Assembly (NCBI GenBank): GCA_030042375.1 | Contig: JASHZU010000301.1 | Coordinates: 1-10,589 of the forward strand | Direction of reading: 5' to 3' | DNA length: 10,589 nucleotides | DNA from: Verrucomicrobiia bacterium | Lineage (GTDB): Bacteria > Verrucomicrobiota > Verrucomicrobiae > Limisphaerales > UBA11358 | Shown: piece by piece, positions 1-5,812 of the stretch | How positions within the stretch are numbered: position 1 is the stretch's first letter | Layout: every line of letters begins with the position of its first letter | Translations under genes and position numbers: made by a program | Notes under the pieces: generated by a model | The model's input: the letters and a program-made list of their open reading frames with translations, nothing else | Databases searched by the model: none | What the model was told of the DNA's origin: nothing

Positions 1-6
1 TTTCAT
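1..6 (-). CDS. Possible start of a leftward gene that runs off the window
   Basis: On the minus strand an ATG occupies 6-4, followed by one Lys codon before the window ends, so nothing can be said about the product. I propose it only from context. A strong terminator (174-202) closes the gene to the right, and the stretch between that terminator and this ATG holds no supported ORF. That stretch also carries the 40-bp direct-repeat element at 71-110, in the orientation it has upstream of two other genes in the window. No clear Shine-Dalgarno sequence is visible just upstream of the ATG. The true start could lie further left. Confidence 0.3.
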
Positions 7-70
7 GGGTTTACTTTATAAATGAGTAAGGTCTGTTTCGCTTTAAAAGTAACACTTTTCCACGCTTTTT

Positions 71-110
71 ACAATGGACGAACCTACGAATAGCATGGAT
101 TATCCTCTGA
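71..110 (-). promoter_or_regulatory. 40-bp direct-repeat operator, copy A (putative AraC-family site)
   Basis: Read on the minus strand, the element starts TCAGAGGATAATCCATGC and ends GTTCGTCCATTGT. TCCAT occurs twice, exactly 21 bp apart (plus-strand ATGGA at 74-78 and 95-99), and an AGGAT arm lies just upstream, so GGATAATCC is nearly palindromic. It matches copy C at 31 of 40 positions, and 26 positions are shared by all three copies in the window. Two direct half-sites spaced by two helical turns are typical of AraC-family dimers. The orientation points to a gene left of position 6, with about 64 nt between element and ATG. That the local AraC-type protein binds here is inferred. Confidence 0.75.
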
Positions 111-173
111 TATCTACGGGTTAGATTGATCAATAACATATGTATTCTACCTAAATCAAACATCCCGCTTACG

Positions 174-202
174 AAAAAACGGTGCCGGTTGCCCGGCACC
201 GT
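174..202 (-). terminator. Rho-independent terminator after the large secreted protein gene
   Basis: On the minus strand, ACGGTGCCGG (202-193) pairs perfectly with CCGGCACCGT (188-179) across a 4-nt loop, and a run of T follows directly (plus-strand A174-A179). It begins about 31 nt past the TAA stop at 234-236. The strong GC-rich 10-bp stem and the T-tract on the minus-strand side make it a one-way terminator for leftward transcription. It separates this transcript from the next leftward promoter region (copy A of the 40-bp element). Confidence 0.93.
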
Positions 203-233
203 TGTGAGATTTCAAGCTGTTATTCCCGGTAGG

Positions 234-2747
234 TTATGGCGACACGGTATTGGTCGCAACGCGGAAGAACGCGTCAGGCGCCAACGGGCCAGCGGCCGGT
301 GGACTTGAGTTCTGCTGACCATTCGCCGTCGGCAAATCGTCCTGAGGCAACAGGACCCAGAATTTGCCGGCGAAACCATTCGCGAGAGCGTTAACCCTGG
401 GCGCATTGGTGTCGCTATAGCCACTGTACCAGCCTGGATTGATCCAATTTCCCGACGTCAAATTGGTGGTCGAAGTAAGGGTATAGCCAATGGCCGGCTG
501 AGTCCAATTTACCCACCAGGCGTCATTGGTTGTCTGAATGATTGCAGAGGCAGGTAGTTCGGACATACTGTTGTTGAACTCAACCGAAGGACTGAAGTTG
601 GCGGAAAAGTCGCTGCCTTCTGTGGTGAAGTTTTCATATTCATTGCCGTCAACAACGTTTGTGATACCAATAAAGCCAAAATCCTCATATGCTCCTTGAC
701 CGGCCCCGGTGTTGGGCTGTTCCCCAACCGCGACAAACACAGGGTTGGCGAAGTCGGATGCAGTGTTCGGATCTATGATTGTAAAGTTCGTAGAGCCAAA
801 GATGACCTGACCTGGCGCGATGACGTAACCACTGGTGGGGCTGGTGAACACGAGCGACCACGTGCCAATGGCAGTGGAGTTGGTGAACGACGTGGCTGTA
901 TTAGTCGGATTGGCGTTCGGATCATAGATCTTCCACTGGACATTGGCCACGACTTCGCCGGCGGCAGGTCCAGGATTCAGAGCCAGCCAAAGCGTGGTAG
1001 GCCCGCTATAATCGGCATACTCACCATATGAGGTTGGAGTCGTGCCGTCTCCCATCAGTTCGACCATTATTTGCTCGATGTTGGGGTTGTAATCCAAAAG
1101 CGAGAATGAGTACGACACCGGGGAACCGGCAGTCGCGCCTACCCAGGACTGATTTTGGTCAACAGTGTACACTACCGTGCGATCATCCGTACTGGTGGGC
1201 CCAGCGAACATACGCAGCCCCGGTGATGCCTTGGTTGGGCTCCCCACTGTGGGCGGAGGCACTACCACCGCGGCCCCTCCCGGTCCGGTGATTCTGATGT
1301 TATCAATATATAAGATCTGATTGCCGGTTAGGCCGCCGCCTTTAACGTAACCGGTCACGTCTTCGCCAATGACGACGTCGCCAATATTGAGGGCATCGGA
1401 GCTTGAGGCGAGTAGCTGCCCGTTTATATGGTGCCAGTTGGTGTCGGTAATGGTCGTGTAGCTGCTGTTTATCCAAGGCTGGCCAAAATCGCCAACGCCG
1501 CGAGCCATGAGCCGTATGACGCCGTAAACGCCGTTGGTATTCGTGACCGAGCTGGGGTCAAACTTCACGTCACATTCAACATTCGTGTATTGTGGGTAGC
1601 CGACACCGGTCGCCCCCCCCGCGACCGTGGGAACATACGTGTTCGCGTTCCCATGCCAGAGGAGCCATTGCTGGTATCCGTCGGAGGCCGCGTTCCAAGT
1701 AAAGTTGAGCTGCATCGCTCCGTTTTCATTCGTATTACCGCTGATGTTCACATTGGGGTTAAAGGAAACACTGAGGTCTGATCCGCCAGGTCCTCCGTTG
1801 CCAAACCACTCCTTCCAAACGTTTGCAATATTACCAATTACGTTATAGGCGTAATTGGTGTTAGCCAAATAATCGTCGCCGACCGGGTTTGAATCACTTA
1901 CGCCATTGGTGGAAAAGTCGTCCACAGTATAAACGGTTGGTGCGATCATATTGGTATCGGTACTTACGGTCAATGCGTTCGTCGTCGGTGCGCCATAAAA
2001 CGCAACGGCAAATGTGCGAGGCGCTCCGCCGGCCAAACCCAAACTCGTGAGCGTCAGCCGATTTGTCGCAAGGCTTGCATCGTGACTGCCCATGCCCTGA
2101 CCGCCCGGATCAGCAACGGAACCTCTATACCAGTCTAAACTGCCAGTATTGGACGCGGGAACCCAAAATTCCAAAGCATACGTATGATTAGTGCCCAGGA
2201 CAACCTGGTCCTGCGAATAAGGACCGTTTTGAAGCACGATCACTTCCTGCCGTTCTGCTGGCAACGAATTGCTGAACGTAAGACCGTAGCCATTTCCAAA
2301 AAGGTCGCCATCGGTGTTAAAGCCATAGGTAGCGCCGGAACCGTTAAGAATACTGCCGTTGTTTGAGGTTAAGTTCGTAGTAACATCAAACAAATGAACC
2401 TGGATCGGCCCGCTGCCGCCACCCGCAAAAAAAGAAATAGCGTTTAAAACATAATTCGACGAGGCCGCGGCGGCCGATAGCCCGCCCGCGCCGTTATTGG
2501 TGATGGTGAATGTTTCACTCAGCACGAGGTAAGTCGTCGTCGAAGGCGAACCGGCGCTGGGAACGCCCTGGGAGGTCGTCGCATTGACGCTAGTCGCGTA
2601 GAACGGCGCATTCCCGCCAACGGCATCCCATGATGCAACGTTCACATCATTAGTAACTGTCGTGATGTCGGCTCGCGCCACTTGGCATGCGGCCAGGGCC
2701 AGCACAGCAAAGAGAACACCGGCGTTTATTTTAATATAGGTTTTCAT
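234..2747 (-). CDS. Large secreted beta-rich surface or extracellular protein of unknown function
   Basis: A protein of about 837 aa whose family I do not recognise. I chose the ATG at 2747 because it directly begins a signal sequence (MKTYIK, hydrophobic core residues 9-20). The reading frame also extends upstream to a TTG at 2783, but that adds a poor leader. Two processing sites are possible: a lipobox LAAC with Cys21, or a signal peptidase I site ARA|D after residue 26. The mature chain is rich in Asn, Thr, Gly and Ser. It seems to have an N-terminal beta domain (about 30-255), a carbohydrate-binding-like beta-sandwich (about 270-490, ending LYIDNIRITGPG), a Pro linker (about 495-500), and a C-terminal part with YTLTSTTNLTSGNW and a final DAFFRV. 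That last pattern is common in secreted Verrucomicrobia proteins. No PEP-CTERM anchor or catalytic motif is seen. It has its own upstream regulatory element (2841-2880) and terminator (174-202). Export is fairly certain; glycan binding is inference. Confidence 0.85.
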   Translation of the reverse strand: MKTYIKINAGVLFAVLALAACQVARADITTVTNDVNVASWDAVGGNAPFYATSVNATTSQGVPSAGSPSTTTYLVLSETFTITNNGAGGLSAAAASSNYVLNAISFFAGGGSGPIQVHLFDVTTNLTSNNGSILNGSGATYGFNTDGDLFGNGYGLTFSNSLPAERQEVIVLQNGPYSQDQVVLGTNHTYALEFWVPASNTGSLDWYRGSVADPGGQGMGSHDASLATNRLTLTSLGLAGGAPRTFAVAFYGAPTTNALTVSTDTNMIAPTVYTVDDFSTNGVSDSNPVGDDYLANTNYAYNVIGNIANVWKEWFGNGGPGGSDLSVSFNPNVNISGNTNENGAMQLNFTWNAASDGYQQWLLWHGNANTYVPTVAGGATGVGYPQYTNVECDVKFDPSSVTNTNGVYGVIRLMARGVGDFGQPWINSSYTTITDTNWHHINGQLLASSSDALNIGDVVIGEDVTGYVKGGGLTGNQILYIDNIRITGPGGAAVVVPPPTVGSPTKASPGLRMFAGPTSTDDRTVVYTVDQNQSWVGATAGSPVSYSFSLLDYNPNIEQIMVELMGDGTTPTSYGEYADYSGPTTLWLALNPGPAAGEVVANVQWKIYDPNANPTNTATSFTNSTAIGTWSLVFTSPTSGYVIAPGQVIFGSTNFTIIDPNTASDFANPVFVAVGEQPNTGAGQGAYEDFGFIGITNVVDGNEYENFTTEGSDFSANFSPSVEFNNSMSELPASAIIQTTNDAWWVNWTQPAIGYTLTSTTNLTSGNWINPGWYSGYSDTNAPRVNALANGFAGKFWVLLPQDDLPTANGQQNSSPPAAGPLAPDAFFRVATNTVSP

Positions 2748-2840
2748 ATTAGTTTGGGCTGAGTTAGATATGCGGAAGCGCAATACTTAATGCATAACTG
2801 TTGGCTGTTTAACTAACTATACACTAACATCTAAACTTTC

Positions 2841-2880
2841 GGAATGGACAAAACTATAATTTGTATGGATAATCCTATGA
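2841..2880 (-). promoter_or_regulatory. 40-bp direct-repeat operator, copy B (putative AraC-family site)
   Basis: Minus-strand reading begins TCATAGGATTATCCATAC and ends TTTTGTCCATTCC. The two TCCAT units are 21 bp apart (plus-strand ATGGA at 2844-2848 and 2865-2869), and GGATTATCC forms a short palindrome with the first unit. It lies in the gap between the pseudopilin gene (stop at 2893) and the large secreted protein gene (ATG at 2747), in activating orientation for the latter with about 93 nt between. A possible promoter downstream is TTCCGA, 17 nt, TATAGT, with the -35 touching the element, as expected for an activator binding next to RNA polymerase. The promoter assignment is tentative. 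Confidence 0.78.
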
Positions 2881-2892
2881 CTTTCAAAAATC

Positions 2893-3807
2893 TCAATAAA
2901 AGTTGACAGCCTCCGCCGTGTATTGCCACTGTATCTTGAAACTGTTGTGCAAATCCACGTGAGCGTCGCCGAAACAAACATTGATTGAGTCTAGGTTGCC
3001 ATTGTAAAAATGCGCGTCATCCTCGGGCCAGGGAAGACCGTTGCTACCCCAAGTTTGGATGTTGGGAATGTTGCTAATACTTGTAGGGTTCGGAGCAGTC
3101 GTGCTCCCTTCCGCCAAATCGCTCACTACCGCCGCTTGCCCTGCATTGAGATCAGTCGCCTTCATAGGCCAGCCCACAGAACCGTTAGGAACACTAGCGC
3201 CCGAGAAGGTTGACGAGGGGAACAAATCTGCTGGAAGCTGGGGTTGGGGAGGTGCAGTGTTATAGCGGGGCACCCACCATTCGTAATATAGTTTTCCATA
3301 ACCTGAGTTTTCGGACCGTCCTGTGTATGTCTGGCCGCCCGAGCTAACTGAAGCGTCCGAGTCCATAAAGTCGGCCAGCGCATCTATGCTGTCTAATGGC
3401 TGTTTAAGAAGAGGATAAAGCTCGCACCAGGTATTGGCGTAGTTATAATCAATTTGATGGACGGGGCAAAAGAACATTGGAACGGTTAGACCGTAGGGTG
3501 CCATACCCAATACAAAATTATCGTTTGGATCATTTGGCATAGCAGCAACATCCGTGGGATTTCCGCCGGACTCGGTGCAGGGCCAACTGGGGAAGCGGGT
3601 TTGGGCATCGTCGCCTGAGTACACGTTGACCATCACGCCCCACTGCCGGAAGTTGGACGTGCAACTGGTGACTTGAGCACGGAACTTCGCCTTGGCCAAA
3701 ACCGGCAGCAAGACCGCCGCCAGGATGGCGATGATGGCAATGACCACCAGCAGCTCAATCAATGTAAAACCGCTGGAACAATTTTTTTGAACAATTCTTT
3801 TGAACAT
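2893..3807 (-). CDS. Type II secretion/pseudopilin-like protein with prepilin N-terminus (DUF1559-like)
   Basis: A 304-aa protein with a textbook type IV prepilin leader: a short basic leader, then Gly13|Phe14-Thr-Leu-Ile-Glu18, giving Glu at position +5 of the mature chain, and a hydrophobic helix (about 17-38, [17 protein letters not shown]). Prepilin peptidase would cut after Gly13. The C-terminal region reads [14 protein letters not shown], a variant of the H-X9-DG tail typical of Verrucomicrobia, Planctomycetes and Lentisphaerae, with GDAH in place of the usual DGH. Such proteins are numerous in these phyla and often sit beside glycan-degradation genes; their role is poorly known. The ATG at 3807 lies 12 bp after the stop of the AraC-type gene, so the two are probably co-transcribed. 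A weak GAG lies upstream as ribosome-binding site. I see no terminator after its TGA. Confidence 0.9.
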   Translation of the reverse strand: MFKRIVQKNCSSGFTLIELLVVIAIIAILAAVLLPVLAKAKFRAQVTSCTSNFRQWGVMVNVYSGDDAQTRFPSWPCTESGGNPTDVAAMPNDPNDNFVLGMAPYGLTVPMFFCPVHQIDYNYANTWCELYPLLKQPLDSIDALADFMDSDASVSSGGQTYTGRSENSGYGKLYYEWWVPRYNTAPPQPQLPADLFPSSTFSGASVPNGSVGWPMKATDLNAGQAAVVSDLAEGSTTAPNPTSISNIPNIQTWGSNGLPWPEDDAHFYNGNLDSINVCFGDAHVDLHNSFKIQWQYTAEAVNFY

Positions 3808-3819
3808 AGCTCAGTTGAT

Positions 3820-4323
3820 TTATAGAAACGATATTCTGCTTTGTTTGGCCGGTGTTCCCTGCATGGAAAGGGCCAGCGGTTGCACTGACCGGCCATTTGT
3901 TCCTGGAGCCGCCGCCCTGCCCTGCCCATTTCGCCTGCGGTATTCCGCTGGAGCCACACTGTGAACTGATTTGAATACGCGCGAAAAATAGAACGGATCG
4001 TCATAGCCCATGGTCGCCGCGACTTCCTTGACGCTGGAACAAGTGGAATCCAGCAATTCACGCGCATGGTTCATGCGCAGGCGAATGAAGAAATCTATCG
4101 GTGCTGCTCCGGTCTGCCTTTTGAAAAGCGCAAAATAATGGGACGGTGAAACACTGGCCTGCGCTGCCAGTGTCGAAACCTGCAGTGGCTGGTCCAAGTG
4201 CTCGACCATGTATGCGATGCTCCGCGCGATTCGTTGAGCAATTTCGGATGAGATGCTTTGCGCCTTGCGGCTGGAACCATCCCCATTGGCCGGTTTGATT
4301 TGTTCAAGAAGTTGGCTTTTCAT
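3820..4323 (-). CDS. AraC/XylS-family transcriptional regulator lacking a sensor domain
   Basis: A 167-aa DNA-binding protein. Residues about 30-130 form the double helix-turn-helix of the AraC family: first HTH around 48-71 (VSTLAAQASVSPSHYFALFKR), second around 98-129 (VKEVAATMGYDDPFYFSRVFK, then the conserved AP-x-EYRRR end). Typical members are about 280-300 aa with an N-terminal cupin or other sensor domain. Here only about 45 residues precede the first HTH, and just 59 bp separate this gene from ROK1, so no sensor is encoded. A Gly/Ala/Pro-rich tail of about 35 aa follows the usual domain end. I chose ATG at 4323 over an in-frame TTG at 4335. A degenerate ROK-like operator (4340-4356) lies directly upstream and the pseudopilin gene follows 12 bp downstream. 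It is a candidate binder of the 21-bp direct-repeat elements; the effector is unknown. Confidence 0.9.
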   Translation of the reverse strand: MKSQLLEQIKPANGDGSSRKAQSISSEIAQRIARSIAYMVEHLDQPLQVSTLAAQASVSPSHYFALFKRQTGAAPIDFFIRLRMNHARELLDSTCSSVKEVAATMGYDDPFYFSRVFKSVHSVAPAEYRRRNGQGRAAAPGTNGRSVQPLALSMQGTPAKQSRISFL

Positions 4324-4339
4324 TTGACATCTCAATTAG

Positions 4340-4356
4340 TTCGACAAGAGAACAAA
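4340..4356 (+). promoter_or_regulatory. Degenerate ROK-type operator upstream of the AraC-type gene
   Basis: TTCGACAAGAGAACAAA matches the strong ROK-site copies at TTCGA, at the G before AACAAA, and at AACAAA itself, but its right half is GAGAA instead of TCGAA. The unit TTCGACAA recurs 17 bp on (4357-4364), so there may be two weak tandem sites. It sits in the 59-bp gap between the ROK1 stop (4383) and the AraC-type start (4323), where it could control AraC transcription. It is weaker evidence than the sites upstream of the ROK genes. Confidence 0.4.
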
Positions 4357-4382
4357 TTCGACAAAGAATGTATTTTTGATTT

Positions 4383-5591
4383 TCATGCAATCGATGGCGC
4401 GCCAAAATGTTTTTGCAGGACTAACGCAATAATTCCACGGAGGCGCGGCTGCGGTGCGGGCCCACTTGCAATGATCCGAGTAGTGGGGTGAGTGAATGAG
4501 CGTTGCCTGGCGACGTCGATGATAATCGGGCCAACGCGGTCCCAGGCGCGGGTCACCTCGCCAACAACCACGATGACATCGGGTGCCAGGCCGGTAACGA
4601 GCATCGCGATGCCCCTGCCCAGATAATGAGCCATACGATCAAGCGCTTCGAGGGCCTGGAGATCCCCATGTTCAGCCAATTGCAACACATCTTCGAACGT
4701 TATGTTTGTGTGTAATGGATGGCCTTTCCCGTTGCGTTTCGCCAATTTTACCTCGGTATAATAACGGACTGCTGCTGAGTTGGAGGCAAACACTTCCCAA
4801 CAGCCGCGGTTGCCGCAGCCGCATTTGGGCCCGTTTTCATTGATACTCACGTGGCCAAATTCACCGGCAAGACCTGAAGGGCCGCGCACAATTTGTCCGT
4901 TCAAAATCATTCCCACGCCGATGCCTTCGGAAACCGCCACGGCAATTAAATTACTTACGCTGTCGGAATGGCGTCCGAACCAAAATTCCGATAAGGCGCA
5001 AGCATTTGCTTCGTTTTCCAGGTCGACGGGCAAACCAGTCGCCCGCTCGAGCCGTTCCTTCAAATCCTCCTCATGCCAGCCGAGGTTCGGAGCAAAAATA
5101 AATTTTTGAGAAGACAAATCCACACGACCGGGCAAGCTCACGCCGATTCCTTCATAGGCCATTTGCGGACGCTCCTTCATCATCAAATGGATGCGCTCGC
5201 CAATCTGCTTCACAAACTCATCGGGGCTGGTGGGTGTAACAATCGATTCCTGTTCCAAAAAGCGGCCGCCGAGGTTGGCGAGCGCCATGTTCGTCATGAA
5301 CGGACGAACGTTGATACCGAAAATGCCCGCGCGATCTTCATTGAGATGCAGGAACGTTGGCCGGCGTCCGCGCGGCAATTGGCCGACCTCACCTTCGCGC
5401 AACCAGCGCTCGGCAATGAGTTGTTCCGTAATGACCGAGACGGTGCTGCGCTGCAGGCCGGAATGGCGCATGAGGTCGGCACGGGAAATTGGTTGGTGTT
5501 TCCGCACCAGGTTGAGCATGATCCGGCTGTTGATATCGCGCGCCGTCTCGCTCGTTGCCACCTGAAAATTGTTCAAATCAATTTTACGCAT
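4383..5591 (-). CDS. ROK-family transcriptional repressor, paralog 1 (NagC/XylR type)
   Basis: A 402-aa regulator. A winged helix-turn-helix covers residues about 20-82 (ISRADLMRHSGLQRSTVSVI; recognition helix about 46-60), followed by a ROK sugar-binding domain. In that domain I see VSLPGRVD (151-158), ENEANACALSE (192-202), SEGIGVGMILNG (221-232), and the zinc site GH-x9-C-x-C-x4-C with His247, Cys257, Cys259 and Cys264. Glu194 occupies the position of the catalytic Asp in ROK sugar kinases, and the N-terminal phosphate motif is lost (GINVRPFMT), which fits a sugar-responsive repressor rather than a kinase. I chose ATG at 5591 because the paralog begins with the same MRKIDLNNFQ. An in-frame TTG at 5696 would place coding sequence across the promoter and operators. 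Two inverted-repeat operators flank its promoter, suggesting autoregulation. The effector is unknown; xylose or xylo-oligosaccharide is a guess from GH43. Confidence 0.93.
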   Translation of the reverse strand: MRKIDLNNFQVATSETARDINSRIMLNLVRKHQPISRADLMRHSGLQRSTVSVITEQLIAERWLREGEVGQLPRGRRPTFLHLNEDRAGIFGINVRPFMTNMALANLGGRFLEQESIVTPTSPDEFVKQIGERIHLMMKERPQMAYEGIGVSLPGRVDLSSQKFIFAPNLGWHEEDLKERLERATGLPVDLENEANACALSEFWFGRHSDSVSNLIAVAVSEGIGVGMILNGQIVRGPSGLAGEFGHVSINENGPKCGCGNRGCWEVFASNSAAVRYYTEVKLAKRNGKGHPLHTNITFEDVLQLAEHGDLQALEALDRMAHYLGRGIAMLVTGLAPDVIVVVGEVTRAWDRVGPIIIDVARQRSFTHPTTRIIASGPAPQPRLRGIIALVLQKHFGAPSIA

Positions 5592-5628
5592 GGACGTAAA
5601 GGGGGTTGACCCTATTTTACTAGATGGA

Positions 5629-5645
5629 TTTGTTCGTGCCTCGAA
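5629..5645 (-). promoter_or_regulatory. ROK-type operator, downstream copy in the ROK1 promoter
   Basis: On the minus strand this reads TTCGAGGCACGAACAAA. It matches the TTCGA-N3-TCGAA-CAAA consensus with one mismatch in the second arm (ACGAA). It overlaps the proposed -10 end and covers the expected transcription start of ROK1, an ideal position for repression. Confidence 0.7.
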
Positions 5646-5672
5646 CTTTATCCAAAAAGGCCCTACTGTCAA
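5645..5672 (-). promoter_or_regulatory. Probable sigma70-like promoter of ROK1
   Basis: On the minus strand a perfect -35 TTGACA (5672-5667) is followed after 16 nt by TAAAGT (5650-5645), which matches four of six -10 consensus positions. Transcription would start near 5638, leaving a leader of about 47 nt before the ATG at 5591. One ROK-type operator lies at the start site (5629-5645) and another just upstream of the -35 (5681-5697). Confidence 0.6.
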
Positions 5673-5680
5673 GCACAAAA

Positions 5681-5697
5681 TTCGAGGTTCGAACAAA
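5681..5697 (+). promoter_or_regulatory. ROK-type operator, upstream copy in the ROK1 promoter
   Basis: TTCGAGGTTCGAACAAA contains a perfect inverted repeat, TTCGA-GGT-TCGAA, followed by CAAA. Its centre lies 48 bp from the centre of the copy at 5629-5645, and it sits just upstream of the ROK1 -35 box. The paired arrangement would allow looping or co-operative repression by ROK dimers or tetramers. Binding is inferred from position and family; ROK repressors such as NagC and XylR are known to use imperfect inverted repeats in their own promoters. Confidence 0.72.
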
Positions 5698-5812
5698 TTA
5701 TAGAAAACCTAATATTTACAGGCTTTTAATGTATAAAACACCCTCCTAAAGAACGTCAAAAAACAAAAAAATTCGACCGTTGTACTAAATTGACCGCCTT
5801 TTTGTCCCCTTT

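Noticed and set aside
11..199. 62-aa leftward ORF at the left edge
   Set aside because: It spans the terminator hairpin and the 40-bp regulatory element and has no recognisable protein features.
234..330. PEP-CTERM sorting signal at the end of the large secreted protein
   Set aside because: No PEP motif, transmembrane segment or basic tail; the end is DAFFRVATNTVSP.
2748..2783. Start of the large secreted protein at TTG 2783
   Set aside because: It adds 12 polar residues before a signal peptide that begins naturally at ATG 2747.
5073..5609. Plus-strand ORFs opposite the ROK, DUF2264 and secreted-protein genes
   Set aside because: They are antisense shadows of well-supported genes, with no family motifs, and the pattern repeats opposite both ROK paralogs only because those genes are duplicates.
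5592..5696. Longer ROK1 starting from a TTG at 5696 (35 extra residues)
   Set aside because: The extension runs through a TTGACA promoter and both operator copies, and the paralog starts at the equivalent of 5591 with identical MRKIDLNNFQ.
5772..5788. TTCGACCGTTGTACTAA as another ROK operator
   Set aside because: Only TTCGA and scattered positions match; the second arm of the inverted repeat is missing and it lies just after the ROK2 stop.
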